Positions 17,153 to 26,552 of a stretch of DNA of 64,000 bases are shown one piece after another (within the stretch, counting starts at the first letter, position 1; every line of letters begins with the position of its first letter). A model generated the notes under the pieces. That model had not been told where the DNA came from. It saw nothing but the letters and a program-made list of their open reading frames with translations, and did not search any database. This DNA comes from an uncultured Myxococcales bacterium. Lineage in GTDB: Bacteria > Myxococcota_A > UBA9042. Made by a program: the position numbers and the translations under genes. Location of the stretch: positions 26,746 through 90,745 of the forward strand of contig CAISBR010000030.1 in NCBI GenBank assembly GCA_903883645.1. The letters run 5' to 3'.

Positions 17153-18451
17153 TTACAGCAGGTGGCCACCTAAGAAAACCTTGGCCGCGGTGAAATAGAT
17201 CACGAGACCGGTCACGTCGACGAGCGTGGCGACAAAGGGCGCCGAGGCGCTGGCGGGGTCGAATCCCAGCTTGCGGAGCAGCAGCGGCAGCATCGAGCCC
17301 GTAAGCGTGCCGAACATGACCACGCCGACCAGCGATGTGCCCACCGTCAGCGCCACCCGCCCCGGGAACGCGCCGTAGCCGCCAAACACCTGCTGCCACA
17401 CCAAGATGCGGATCATGCCGATCGTGGCGAGCAGCACGCCCAGCGCCAGACCTGCGGCCATCTCGCGGCGGGCCACTTTGGCAAAGTCGCGCAATCTCAG
17501 CTCGTTCAGGGCCATAGCGCGAATCACCAGGGTCGAGGCCTGCGATCCCGAATTGCCGCCCGAGCTGATAATTAGCGGCACGAACAGCGCCAGCACGACC
17601 GCTTTGGCGATCTCGTCTTCGAAGTGGCCCATGGCGCTGGCCGTCAGCATTTCGCCCAAGAACAGCACGCTGAGCCAGCCGGCGCGCTTCCGAAACATTT
17701 CCCAAAAACCGACGTCGAGATAGGGGGCGTCCAAGGCCTCCATGCCGCCGAATTTCTGAGCATCTTCCGTGGCTTCTTCGTCAACCACGTCGACGATGTC
17801 GTCCATGGTGACGATGCCCTTCATGTGGCCTTCGAAGTCGACGACCGGGATCGCCAAGAAGCCGTAATGGCGGAACAGCTTCGACACGACCTCTTGATCG
17901 GCATCCTCGCGGACGGACACCACTGCGTCTTGCATTACGTCGCGCACCGACGCATCGGCCGCCGCGCTAAACAGCTGCCGTAGCGATACCGCTCCGAGCA
18001 AATGCTGTTCTGAGTCAAGCACATAAACGTAATAGATCGTCTCGAGGTGCTCTTTGGCTTGGCGGCGCAGGTACAAAAGCGCTTCGTCGACGCGCAGATC
18101 CGGGCGTGTGCGCGCATAGCGGGTCGACATCAGGCCGCCGGCGTCGTCTTCGGCATAGGCCAACAGCACCGCGACTTCTTTGCGATTTACTTCGTCGAGC
18201 AGGCTCAGCAACGCCGCCCGATCTTCGGGATCGACCTCTTGCAGCATGTCGGCCGCGTCGTCGGGCGGCATAAGCCGCATCCAGGTACGGCGCTCAACTG
18301 TTGGTAATAGCAGCAGAAAATCGCCACTGTCGCGGGCCGGCAGCGACGCAAAGAACACCTCGGCGTCTTCGCGGTCCAGCGCCCGAAAGGCGTCCATGCG
18401 CGTGTCGTCGCCTAGGTTCTGCCACTGCTCGACGAGTTCGGTGACTTGCAT
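17153..18451 (-). CDS. mgtE: magnesium transporter MgtE
   Basis: About 432 residues in the MgtE order: an N-terminal helical domain (LPARDSGDFLLLLPTVERRTW, then DDAADMLQEVDPEDRAALL), two CBS domains (VRDVMQDAVVSVREDADQEVV, then VDFEGHMKGIVTMDDIVDVV), and a five-helix channel domain with the signature SSGGNSGSQASTL. MgtE is a Mg2+ channel gated by intracellular Mg2+ bound between the N and CBS domains. The ATG at 18451 has a GAGGGGG ribosome site; an upstream start adds 21 non-family residues. No riboswitch was recognised upstream. Confidence 0.93.
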   Translation of the reverse strand: MQVTELVEQWQNLGDDTRMDAFRALDREDAEVFFASLPARDSGDFLLLLPTVERRTWMRLMPPDDAADMLQEVDPEDRAALLSLLDEVNRKEVAVLLAYAEDDAGGLMSTRYARTRPDLRVDEALLYLRRQAKEHLETIYYVYVLDSEQHLLGAVSLRQLFSAAADASVRDVMQDAVVSVREDADQEVVSKLFRHYGFLAIPVVDFEGHMKGIVTMDDIVDVVDEEATEDAQKFGGMEALDAPYLDVGFWEMFRKRAGWLSVLFLGEMLTASAMGHFEDEIAKAVVLALFVPLIISSGGNSGSQASTLVIRAMALNELRLRDFAKVARREMAAGLALGVLLATIGMIRILVWQQVFGGYGAFPGRVALTVGTSLVGVVMFGTLTGSMLPLLLRKLGFDPASASAPFVATLVDVTGLVIYFTAAKVFLGGHLL

Positions 18452-18617
18452 GCTCCCCCTCGCCGTCGCGCTGCCCGGGCCGCCCGGCGCGTCGATACCA
18501 CGATTTGCCAACAAGCGAAACCCCAGCTGCGGCAGCCGTGGTATGCGCCGGCAGAGTCCTCTATGCTAGCCGTGGAGATGGCGGCGCAGCTCGCGCCATG
18601 GCCGCAAGGGGAGGGGC

Positions 18618-19148
18618 ATGAAGACCTGGTCCAAAGTCGCTCGAACTACTCGATTTACCTGGGTACGTCGCCTATTCACCACCGCGATCGCCGGGGCGTT
18701 GCTCGCTGCCGCCTCGCCCGCAGTCGCCCTGCCTGGAGTGGGCGAGTTTTACGTGGGCGGCGGTGGGCGCTCTTTCGGCGGAATTCCTAGCCTTACCGCG
18801 GCCTACGATGCATTGCACTACGGCTATACCTTCGAAGTGGGCGTCGACGACCTGTCGCTGTTGCGGCAGTGGGGCGTGGGCTTTCGCGCCGACTGGCCGG
18901 CGAGCTACGCGCAGAAGAACCTAGAAATCCGCTATATGCTCGTTAACTTGGCTACCATCCGCACCGTTGCTGCGGCCTCGATCGGCCTGGGCGACGACTA
19001 CAAGCCCGACGGGCGCTTTGGCGGAATCGTGACGTTTCGCACAGTGTTAGGCTTGCCGTATGTCGCTACAAGTTTTGGTCTTTTTCGCGATCCGAACCAG
19101 AACACCCTGAGCAGCGCCATGTACTTGGTCGGCGGGCTGGCGTTCTAG
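18618..19148 (+). CDS. small exported hypothetical protein
   Basis: The 176-residue product begins with a basic region and a hydrophobic stretch (AIAGALLAAASPAVALPG) that reads as a signal peptide, cut after AVA-LP. The mature part has beta-rich alternation (GVGEFYVGGGGRSFGG, ALHYGYTFEVGVDDLSLL) as in small outer-membrane beta proteins. No family is recognised. Start has a clear AAGGGGAGGGG ribosome site. It is divergent from mgtE and convergent with the beta-barrel gene 9 bases away. Confidence 0.6.
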   Translation: MKTWSKVARTTRFTWVRRLFTTAIAGALLAAASPAVALPGVGEFYVGGGGRSFGGIPSLTAAYDALHYGYTFEVGVDDLSLLRQWGVGFRADWPASYAQKNLEIRYMLVNLATIRTVAAASIGLGDDYKPDGRFGGIVTFRTVLGLPYVATSFGLFRDPNQNTLSSAMYLVGGLAF

Positions 19149-19157
19149 CGGTTCGGG

Positions 19158-19892
19158 CTAATCGGCGCGCTTCAGCTCGGGCGGAATAAAGAACGACACG
19201 CCCGCCATCACCACCAGATTGTCGAGATAGGCCGCACCGGGCGGCTGGCTGTTGCGGTTGACCGACAGTACGCGCTTGATGAAAACGTCGTTTAAATCCA
19301 GGGTGATGGCCAGTACGCGCGACAAGAAAAGCCGACCGCCACCGCCGATGCCGGGCGCGAGCGAAACCGACGGCGGCGGCGTACCCAGGCCCGTGGACGA
19401 AATGCCCGGCGTCCAGGCCATGCCCAGCGAAAGATTGACGTGGAAGTCGTAATTCATCGGCAGCGAGTCGAGCAACATGAACTTGCCGATGAGCGGCGCG
19501 ACGGTCACGCGCAGGCCCGCAAGCGCTGCAACGCGCGAGGCTTCCATGGTGAACGCCTCGTTATTCTGCGTCACCAACTTCTCGATCTTGTCGGCCGAGG
19601 CGGTGCGCAGTGGAATACCCACCATCAGATCGGCGCCGATCGCCAGCCAGTCGGTCAGGTGCAGGTCGTAGCGAGCGCCGGGCAGCATATTGCGCACGTA
19701 AGGGTCACCCAGCGTGGAGCCAAAGAGCACGCCGATCTCCTGGCGCCCCGCCCGGTATTGGGTGTTGCGCCGGACCACCGGGCTACCTTCAAGCACATCG
19801 TCGGCCTGGGCTGGCGCCGCGAAGGGCAGGGGTACCGCCAGCAGCGCGAGCGCCGTAAGCAGCGCCGATAGGGTCCATTGCGGCCGCAGCAT
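19158..19892 (-). CDS. outer-membrane beta-barrel protein (myxobacterial OMP family)
   Basis: About 244 residues with signal peptide (SALLTALALLAVPLPFAAPAQA). The mature part has the alternating beta pattern and C-terminal FFIPPELKR of the short beta-barrel family common in myxobacteria (TIGR04565-type), including a DLNDVFIKRVLSVNRN strand pair. The ATG at 19892 gives a normal signal; the longer start at 19994 would add 34 residues. It lies just downstream of a second OMP of the same kind (20057-20983), with 164 bases between. Comparable proteins occur in the gliding machinery of Myxococcus, but nothing here proves that role. Confidence 0.6.
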   Translation of the reverse strand: MLRPQWTLSALLTALALLAVPLPFAAPAQADDVLEGSPVVRRNTQYRAGRQEIGVLFGSTLGDPYVRNMLPGARYDLHLTDWLAIGADLMVGIPLRTASADKIEKLVTQNNEAFTMEASRVAALAGLRVTVAPLIGKFMLLDSLPMNYDFHVNLSLGMAWTPGISSTGLGTPPPSVSLAPGIGGGGRLFLSRVLAITLDLNDVFIKRVLSVNRNSQPPGAAYLDNLVVMAGVSFFIPPELKRAD

Positions 19893-20056
19893 ACGCCGGG
19901 CAACCCGCCACCGTGACTGCGGAAATGGGCTGTGCTCAGCGGGCCGAGTCGGCTCGACCGGGCAACGGTGCGAACGGGGCGAGGGGTGCTGCACGCGGTC
20001 TCCGATTCAGGGCGAGGGTTGGCGCACGAACTTGCAACGCGCGGAAACGTAATGGT

Positions 20057-20983
20057 TCAGCGGGGGAACTTGTACTGCACCGTCGGTGGCAGCCAGAAGC
20101 CCAGCTTGATGCCGCCGAAGACTTGTTGCATCACCCGGCTATCGCTGTTTAGATAGCCCTCTTGATAAACAATGTCGCGCAGTTCGAGCGACAACGACAG
20201 CCAGCGCGACGTGTGGAAGCGCAAGCCGACACCCAGCAGGCCGTAGGGCTTGATAGTCTCGCCGCGCGAGGTGCGCAGGCCGCCGCCGCCCAGCATGCCG
20301 TAGCCGTCGATCTGCAGCACCCACTGGCTGAATACCGCAAACTTTCCGACGATTGGGCTGAATTCGACAAAGCCATGGCCGCCGGCCTGCAACGTTGATT
20401 TTTCGGGGAACAGGCCAAAGTCGTTCTGAATCTGATCAAAACCTGTCTTGGTGCCGCCGAACCACTTCGCGCCGCCCGCGCCCACGGCCCAGTGCTCGTT
20501 GATGTGGAACAGCAGGTCTACGTCCGCCGAATAGTGGTGGAACAGGGGGTCGGCCATCGACGATGCGCCGCCTAGTTGCAGCTCGACGCGATGGGCCTTG
20601 ACCAGGTAGCGCTGCTGAAAGGCCTGAACGGACTTAAACAATTCCGCTTCGCCTTGTTCAGCCAACTCGCGGGTGAGCGCAGTGCGCTTGGCTCCAGCCT
20701 CGCCGCCATCGCCGGGTTGCGCCACTGCGCCATCGGCCGGCTTGCCGCTATCCGCTGGCTTGTCGTCAGTTGCCGAAGGCTTTTCTGCACTTGGTGCATC
20801 TGCGGCGACGGCAGCAGAGGGGGTCGCGGCGACGCTGATCCCGCAAGCTAGCCAAAGCGCCACGGCGCGCGCAACCCAGGGGCGAGTGGCCGGCGCGAAG
20901 GGCGTTTGCGCTGCAAGCTCGCAGAGTTGTGCGATGCGAGCCGTTTCGATTTTGCCGGTGCTGGCCTGCTCGGTACGCTGCAC
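20057..20983 (-). CDS. outer-membrane beta-barrel protein (myxobacterial OMP family)
   Basis: About 308 residues: an N-terminal stretch with a signal-like helix (VARAVALWLACGISVAATP), a low-complexity Ala/Pro/Asp linker (DAPSAEKPSATDDKPADSG), then a beta-barrel region with LFHINEHWAVGAGGAKW, a SLSLELRDIVYQEGYLN strand pair and closing GGIKLGFWLPP. This matches the same family as the neighbour at 19158-19892. The GTG at 20983 is preceded by AAGGG. The gene lies 97 bases downstream of galU; a GC-rich hairpin is in the gap. Confidence 0.6.
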   Translation of the reverse strand: MQRTEQASTGKIETARIAQLCELAAQTPFAPATRPWVARAVALWLACGISVAATPSAAVAADAPSAEKPSATDDKPADSGKPADGAVAQPGDGGEAGAKRTALTRELAEQGEAELFKSVQAFQQRYLVKAHRVELQLGGASSMADPLFHHYSADVDLLFHINEHWAVGAGGAKWFGGTKTGFDQIQNDFGLFPEKSTLQAGGHGFVEFSPIVGKFAVFSQWVLQIDGYGMLGGGGLRTSRGETIKPYGLLGVGLRFHTSRWLSLSLELRDIVYQEGYLNSDSRVMQQVFGGIKLGFWLPPTVQYKFPR

Positions 20984-20997
20984 GGTAAAGGGCCCTT

Positions 20998-21022
20998 GGG
21001 GCGCGAAAAATCGCCGCGCCCC
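20998..21022 (-). terminator. GC-rich hairpin between galU and the OMP gene
   Basis: GGGGCGCG (20998-21005) pairs perfectly with CGCGCCCC (21015-21022) around a 9-base loop. It lies about 60 bases after galU on its strand. There is no U-tract after it, so termination may be weak. Just beyond lies AAGGGCCCTT (20988-20997), a palindrome that contains the ribosome site of the next gene, so a regulatory role is also possible. Confidence 0.35.
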
Positions 21023-21080
21023 CGATGCTACGAGACAGACGGCCGAAACTCAAGCCGTCTCGACGCATGCGCCACACCGG

Positions 21081-21956
21081 CTACTTGCTCGGGTGGCTCC
21101 GGACGAAGTCTTCGATCTGGCTCCAAATGCGCGGCTGCTTATGCGCCCAGTTCAAGTTGGCCAGCAAGTACCCAGTTACGTCGCCGGCGTCGAAGCGATT
21201 GCCTTCGAACAAGTAGCCCAAAATGCCGCTGGTCGTAACCATTGAGGCCAGGGCATCGGTGAGTTGGATCTCGTCGCCGCGGCCCGGCACGGTGCGGGCG
21301 AGCCAGTCGAACACCACGGGATCCAGCACATAGCGACCCACCACGGCCAGCGTCGACGGCGCTTGCTCGTTCGAGGGCTTTTCGACGAGCCGATCGACGA
21401 CCACTCGGCGTGGGTCGTTGGGATCGACCGAACCCGCCGCAATGCCGTACATGTGGGTCTCGGAGCGCGGCACATTCATCAGCGCTAGCACACTTTTTCC
21501 AGTCTCTTCATAGACATCCATTAGCTGCCGGGCGCACGGTCGCTGAGCATCGACCAGATCGTCGGGCAAGAACACGACAAACGGTTCGTTGCCGATCAGG
21601 TGGCGCGCACACAAGATCGCGTGCCCCAGGCCCAGCGGGCGTTGCTGGCGCACCGTCGACAGCTTGACCATCTTCGTCGGCGCCACCACCTCGTGGAGCA
21701 GCGCCTCTTTGCCGGCGCGACGCAGGATTTCTTCGAGCTGGGGGTGCGCATCAAAGTGATCGACAATGTCCGTCTTGCCCCGGCCGGTGACGATCACCAC
21801 TTCTTCGATGCCCGCCGCCGCCGCTTCTTCGACGATCAGCTGAATCGACGGCTTGTTGACGATCGGCAGCATTTCTTTGGGGATCGCCTTGGTGGCGGGC
21901 AGAAAACGAGTGCCCATGCCTGCGGCGGGGATGACGGCTTTGCGGATGCGGGCCAT
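21081..21956 (-). CDS. galU: UTP-glucose-1-phosphate uridylyltransferase
   Basis: The 291-residue enzyme makes UDP-glucose from UTP and glucose-1-phosphate, feeding exopolysaccharide, LPS and trehalose synthesis. The N-terminus has the nucleotidyltransferase signature AVIPAAGMGTRFLPATKAI and PKEMLPIVNKPSIQ, followed by IVTGRGKTDIVDHFD and VFLPDDLVDA (Mg-binding Asp). FEGNRFDAGDVTGY is the late signature. The ATG at 21956 has an AGAGG ribosome site. It is adjacent to no other sugar-pathway gene. Confidence 0.95.
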   Translation of the reverse strand: MARIRKAVIPAAGMGTRFLPATKAIPKEMLPIVNKPSIQLIVEEAAAAGIEEVVIVTGRGKTDIVDHFDAHPQLEEILRRAGKEALLHEVVAPTKMVKLSTVRQQRPLGLGHAILCARHLIGNEPFVVFLPDDLVDAQRPCARQLMDVYEETGKSVLALMNVPRSETHMYGIAAGSVDPNDPRRVVVDRLVEKPSNEQAPSTLAVVGRYVLDPVVFDWLARTVPGRGDEIQLTDALASMVTTSGILGYLFEGNRFDAGDVTGYLLANLNWAHKQPRIWSQIEDFVRSHPSK

Positions 21957-21993
21957 GCGAAACCTCTGTCGGTGCGGGTTGTTTGGGGCGCTA

Positions 21994-22992
21994 CTAGGGT
22001 TCGGCGCTACTTGGAGTGGGCGCTGCTGTAGGGGTGGCTGAGGCCGCCAGTGGATGCTCGCCAGCGTAGTCTAAGAAACTAACGATGTCGTCGATGGTGC
22101 GGGCGCGGTCGGGGATATCAGCCGGTAGCGGCGGCATGCTGGCGCGATCGCGCATGGCGGTCGGCTTGTCGATCCACCTGCGCAGCCACTCGCGGCCAAT
22201 CCAGCGCGAGACGGGTACCGGGCTGCCGAGCTCGGGTCCGCCCAAGCCGCCTACGCCGTAGAGGGTGTGGCAGTTGGCGCAGAACGTGGTGTACTCTGCA
22301 TAACCTCTTAAAGTTGCTTCTGATGTGCCCGGGCCTGGCTTGAGCGCGGCGGGATTGCCCACCGACGAAGACAAGTCGAGCGAAAGGACCGCCGGCAGCC
22401 AGCCCCATGTGCCACGGGCGCGGATCGCCGCGTCGGCATCGGAGTCCCACACCAAGTACAGCGGCGCCAGTTGCAGCAACTGCCCTGCGGCACTGCGGCG
22501 TTCCACTGCAAACTCAGGGCGATCCATGCGCCGCCAGGCCAGCCACGCCTTGTACTTGGTGATATCAGCTACCGCGATCTGGGTCTGCTGGCCGCCCACC
22601 ATGCCCAGGCGCAGCGAGGCCTTGAGCCGCCAGCGCCGGCCGTACACGTTGTCGAGCAGACTTTCGAGCAGCGCTCCTTCGAATGGTACCCGCGCTTCCT
22701 CAAACGGGTCGAGCACGATAATCTGCTGTGCATTTAGACGCTTACCTAGGTTACGCAGCGGCAGCGACACCTCGAGCTTGCCCTCGTCGCGGCAGTCGAG
22801 GCGCGGGCCCGCCTGGGGCGCGGGCTCTTCGGTGCCTTCAGAGCTCTCGCCGCCGGCTGCGCCATTGCGCGATGTAATGAATTTGTTGATCTTCTCGCAG
22901 CCACTCAGCCCTAGCAGCAGACCGAGGACAGCCGTTCGCGCGACGACGAGCGCGGTAGTGCGAACCATCCAGGGGGCAGGGCGCATCGGCAT
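21994..22992 (-). CDS. cytochrome c lipoprotein
   Basis: The 332-residue product begins with a signal ending in lipobox LSGC (Cys32), so it should be anchored in a membrane. The C-terminal third is a class-I cytochrome c: haem motif CANCH with the following GVGGLGGPELGS, a distal methionine region (RDRASMPPLP), and a terminal helix VSFLDYAG. The middle (about residues 60-220) is a domain I do not recognise. A single CxxCH means one haem. The start has a GGAG about 10 bases upstream. The electron partners are unknown; it is the only cytochrome in the window. Confidence 0.82.
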   Translation of the reverse strand: MPMRPAPWMVRTTALVVARTAVLGLLLGLSGCEKINKFITSRNGAAGGESSEGTEEPAPQAGPRLDCRDEGKLEVSLPLRNLGKRLNAQQIIVLDPFEEARVPFEGALLESLLDNVYGRRWRLKASLRLGMVGGQQTQIAVADITKYKAWLAWRRMDRPEFAVERRSAAGQLLQLAPLYLVWDSDADAAIRARGTWGWLPAVLSLDLSSSVGNPAALKPGPGTSEATLRGYAEYTTFCANCHTLYGVGGLGGPELGSPVPVSRWIGREWLRRWIDKPTAMRDRASMPPLPADIPDRARTIDDIVSFLDYAGEHPLAASATPTAAPTPSSAEP

Positions 22993-23185
22993 GGTGAGCG
23001 GCTCCAGTTTGCGCGGTCGGGGGGTGCTATACCCCTGTAACTATTTCGGACTCTAGTAGCAGTCGCCTATGGACACAAGCGCATCGAGCGTTCGCGGTGC
23101 ACCCCGGGCGAGTCGCGATTCTGCAACAAAACAGTCCGGCGCGCGACCCTTTGCCGGCTGCCGCGTGGCGAGTTCGCCCGGCGCG

Positions 23186-24580
23186 TCAGGCCTGCCACTG
23201 GCCCCACCCTCCCACTTGGTGGGGGCCCGCTCCCACGGCGGCTTGCAGCTCGGGCGCCAAGTCGCCGCGGGCCCGGTCCGCTACATCCATCAAAACTTGC
23301 CGAAAATTTCCAGCGCTGCGCAGCATTCGCAGGTCGCCCGCCGCGCCCGCCGCGGACCGATAAAACATCAAGCTTTCTTCGGGCGCTCGCACCCGCAGCG
23401 GAGTCAGGCCGTAGTTCGACTTCATGGCGATCACATCGGCGACGATGCGGCAACCTCCCCAATCGTAGTGGTCGCGGGCAAACGGCCGCTCGACCACGCT
23501 CGACAGGTCGCGCAGCCAGGCCTCGGCCCGCACTCGATCACCCTGCATGTCAAAACCAGCATCGACCAAAATAGTAAATAGATCAGCTTCTTTTCGCGAA
23601 AACGCCGCGTCGAGCAGGCGCCAATACGCGTGGACGAACGGCAGCGAAAACTGCTTGGTGGCGCCAAAATCGAGCACACCCAGACGGCCATCGGGCAGCA
23701 CCACGTAGTTGCCGGGGTGCGGATCGGCGTGAATTACGCGATGGCGCAGAAAGGGCCCCCAGGTCGCCGCCACCAGCTGCGCGCCGATGCGAAAGCGCAA
23801 GTCCGCACTTGAATTGGCGTCCTGCGCGACTTCGAGCATGGTCGGGCCGTCTAAGAACTCGATCGTCAGCACCCGCTCCGATGACAGATCGGCAAAGTAC
23901 TGCGGCACCAGCAGGTCGGGCCACGGCGCCATAGCCGCACGGTAGAGCTCGGCCTGCTCAATTTCTTGCCGATAGTCGAGCTCGCGGCGCAGCACAGTGG
24001 CCAATTCTTTGTAATAATGCTTGTTATCGAATACGCCACCGGCCAGCGACAGCGCCTTGGCCATCATGGCTGCATTGCGCAGATCGCTCTCGATCGCCGT
24101 GTCGACACCGGGGAACTGCACTTTGACCACGACCGCACGGCCATCGGGCAGGGTGGCGCGGTGCACTTGCCCCAGCGAAGCGGCCGCCAGCGGCGAAGGG
24201 TCGATATCTGCGAAAAGCTGGGACAAAGGCCGCTGCAACTCGGCCAGGAGCACAGCTTCGACCTGCGACCACGCCATCCGCTGCGGCGCCTGGTTCAGCA
24301 GCTTATGCAGGGCGCGCTTGGCTTCTTGTGGAAAAATATCTTGATCGACCAGACTTACGAACTGCCCAATCTTGGTGGCCGCACCCTTCATCTCGCCCAG
24401 CACTTGCACCATCCGCTCGGCTGTCGGCATGAGCGCAGTGCCCAGGTCGAGCTCGTCGCCGCCGGTAACGCGCTGCACGGCCTTGGCGGCCACTAGCTCC
24501 GCGGTGGTGCGGGCGGCCATAGTGGCCATGCGGGCCATACGGCTGAATCGCCCGCCGTCTACGTGGTTCTTGCGGGTCAT
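23186..24580 (-). CDS. ABC1/AarF (UbiB/COQ8-like) atypical kinase
   Basis: The 464-residue protein has the ABC1 hallmarks: KGAATKIGQFVSLVDQD (KxGQ motif), the Ala-rich loop LAAASLGQVHRA, the ATP-lysine in VVVKVQFPGV, catalytic HADPHPGNYVVLPDG and DFG in LGVLDFGATKQF. Family members such as UbiB support ubiquinone synthesis or lipid homeostasis; several are ATPases rather than protein kinases. The start has an AAGGA ribosome site. It lies 64 bases downstream of the Ser/Thr kinase gene on the same strand and may be cotranscribed with it. Confidence 0.9.
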   Translation of the reverse strand: MTRKNHVDGGRFSRMARMATMAARTTAELVAAKAVQRVTGGDELDLGTALMPTAERMVQVLGEMKGAATKIGQFVSLVDQDIFPQEAKRALHKLLNQAPQRMAWSQVEAVLLAELQRPLSQLFADIDPSPLAAASLGQVHRATLPDGRAVVVKVQFPGVDTAIESDLRNAAMMAKALSLAGGVFDNKHYYKELATVLRRELDYRQEIEQAELYRAAMAPWPDLLVPQYFADLSSERVLTIEFLDGPTMLEVAQDANSSADLRFRIGAQLVAATWGPFLRHRVIHADPHPGNYVVLPDGRLGVLDFGATKQFSLPFVHAYWRLLDAAFSRKEADLFTILVDAGFDMQGDRVRAEAWLRDLSSVVERPFARDHYDWGGCRIVADVIAMKSNYGLTPLRVRAPEESLMFYRSAAGAAGDLRMLRSAGNFRQVLMDVADRARGDLAPELQAAVGAGPHQVGGWGQWQA

Positions 24581-24644
24581 CGGGCTTCCTTGGCCATGGG
24601 CGTGCCGCTGCTGCAGGGCAACGGCATGGCAGCAAACCTGGCGT

Positions 24645-26552
24645 TCACAGTGCTATTCCTTGGCTAGCGCAGTAGCGCTTGGCGTCGGCCTTGGCGGCTC
24701 CAGAGGTCTGGCCAAACCAAGTCTTGGCGCTGCCCAAGTCGCCGCGCGCGCAATGGATCTTGGCCAATACGGCAAACGCCTGCGGGTTGCGGCTGCCGAG
24801 CAAGCTGTGGGTCGCCTTGCGCTCCGCATCGGCGAGGCGTCCACTGGCAAAAGCCTCTTGAGCTTCGACGACTTCGGTGGGCAATGGCCCAGCAGCACGG
24901 CCCGACTCCGCAGGGTGCGCAGCGGCTTTGACCGGCGCTTCAGCCTTGGCTGCTGTAGGAGTAAGTGCCAGAGGTGGCGGCAGGCCTGCACTGGGCGCAG
25001 CATGTTGTTTTTCAGCCGAATCTGCGGCAATGACTGGATCTGTAACGACGTGGGCCAGTGCGTGCGCCTCAGTCGGCGGTGCGCTGTTTGGCATGGGCGA
25101 GGGCTTGACTGCCGATTCCGCGCGATTGGCATCTTCGGCTTGCGGCGCCGGGGCTTGCGATGGTGATGGGGCTTGCGATGGCGATGGGGCTTGCGATGGC
25201 GGTGCGCGCAGCAACCCGATCAGCACGGCGCCCAGCAGCAGCATCGCCACTGCGCCGCCAACAAAGACAGGTGCGCGCGAGGGCTTGACCGCCTGAACCG
25301 GAGTCACAACAGTCGCTTGCTCTTTAGAATCAGCATGATCACTAGGCAATAATGCAGAAGAAGATGGAGGTACGGTATCTGAGCTCTCGATAATCTTAGC
25401 AGTTCGGTCATCGATCCGACCCGCAGCTGCGGCAATGGGCGCCGGGGGTGGCACAGCAACTCGCAGCGATAGGGGCGAAGGTGTGTCGCCCGCTGCGGTT
25501 TCGGCGGTTACGGCCTCGCTGCCGTCGTACGTTGCCGCCGCCTCATCATCTTGGTGCGTCGACCCGCTCGGGGTGACAACCACGCGGTGCCCCCCTTCGC
25601 CCTCCGTCGTGCCATCCGCACGGTTCGTCAAGAAGTGCAGCGGCTCGCCGGTCAGCGCCTCGACAAACGCCCCCACATCGGCAAACCGGTCGTCGGCCTG
25701 CTTCGCTAGGGCCTTTTCGATTGCTGCGACAGCGTGTTGCGGCACCTGCGTCAAGTGTGCCGGCAGCGCTGGCGTGGGCGCGTGCACCACTTGGAAGAGC
25801 AGCCCGAGCGGGGTGTCGGCGACCCACGGCGGCGTGCCGGTCAGCATTTCGTAGACCATCACGGCCAGCGCAAACTGATCAGAACGGCCATCTACCGAGT
25901 TATTTCGACCACTTGCTTGCTCAGGCGCCATGTATTGCGGCGTGCCAAGTAGCACAGCCTCTTGAGTTTGCAGCGTTTGTGACCCACGCAGCTTGCTGAT
26001 GCCAAAGTCGAGCACCTTGACGTGGTCGCGAATGGTACCGCCCGAATCCGTTGGAACTAGAAAGATATTTTCGGGCTTTAGGTCGCGATGCACCACCTCA
26101 TGGCGGTGAGCGGCCAGAAGTGCAGATCCAATTTGACGAGTAATCGCAACAACTTCAGGCCACGAAAGCGATCCTTTACGTCGCAGTCGATCGCGCAACA
26201 CCTCGCCCTGCAAGTATTCAAGCACGATATAGGGTTCGCCACTCTCAAGGGCCGCCAGGTCGAGCACATCGACGATATTGGGGTGGCCAATGCGGGTGGC
26301 GATCTCGGCCTCGCGGGCAAAGCGCACGTAGGCCTCATCGCGCAGACCAGTGCCTAGTAGCACCTTGATCGCACAACGTTTATTTGACAGTCGCTGATGC
26401 CGGGCCAGCCACACCGCGCCCATGCCGCCCTTGCCGAGTAGGCGCTCGACGATCCAGGTGCCGCCCACCACGCTGCCGGGCCCAAGGCCGTGTGCACCCT
26501 GGCCCGAATCGGCTTGCTCGCTGCCGCTTTGGCGACTATCCTGCGTAGCCAT
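24645..26552 (-). CDS. Hanks-type Ser/Thr protein kinase with a single membrane segment
   Basis: About 635 residues. The kinase domain has GKGGMG (P-loop, about residue 40), CAIKV (ATP lysine), catalytic HRDLKPENIF, DFGISK, and PQYMAPEQ. It is followed by a low-complexity region, one hydrophobic segment (VFVGGAVAMLLLGAVLIGLL), a Pro/Ser/Ala-rich linker with tandem repeats, and a C-terminal TPR-like segment. Typical of myxobacterial receptor-like kinases. The ATG at 26552 is used because it has an AGAGG ribosome site nine bases upstream and starts the conserved region; a further 70 in-frame residues upstream are not conserved. The start codon overlaps that of the divergent gene. Confidence 0.9.
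   Translation of the reverse strand: MATQDSRQSGSEQADSGQGAHGLGPGSVVGGTWIVERLLGKGGMGAVWLARHQRLSNKRCAIKVLLGTGLRDEAYVRFAREAEIATRIGHPNIVDVLDLAALESGEPYIVLEYLQGEVLRDRLRRKGSLSWPEVVAITRQIGSALLAAHRHEVVHRDLKPENIFLVPTDSGGTIRDHVKVLDFGISKLRGSQTLQTQEAVLLGTPQYMAPEQASGRNNSVDGRSDQFALAVMVYEMLTGTPPWVADTPLGLLFQVVHAPTPALPAHLTQVPQHAVAAIEKALAKQADDRFADVGAFVEALTGEPLHFLTNRADGTTEGEGGHRVVVTPSGSTHQDDEAAATYDGSEAVTAETAAGDTPSPLSLRVAVPPPAPIAAAAGRIDDRTAKIIESSDTVPPSSSALLPSDHADSKEQATVVTPVQAVKPSRAPVFVGGAVAMLLLGAVLIGLLRAPPSQAPSPSQAPSPSQAPAPQAEDANRAESAVKPSPMPNSAPPTEAHALAHVVTDPVIAADSAEKQHAAPSAGLPPPLALTPTAAKAEAPVKAAAHPAESGRAAGPLPTEVVEAQEAFASGRLADAERKATHSLLGSRNPQAFAVLAKIHCARGDLGSAKTWFGQTSGAAKADAKRYCASQGIAL
25150..25200 (-). repeat. 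18-bp tandem repeat encoding an APSPSQ linker
   Basis: Two full copies and one partial copy of an 18-base unit GGGGCTTGCGATGGYGAT. They encode the repeating APSPSQ linker just after the membrane segment of the kinase. Near-identical copies suggest recent slippage; copy number could vary between strains. Confidence 0.7.
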
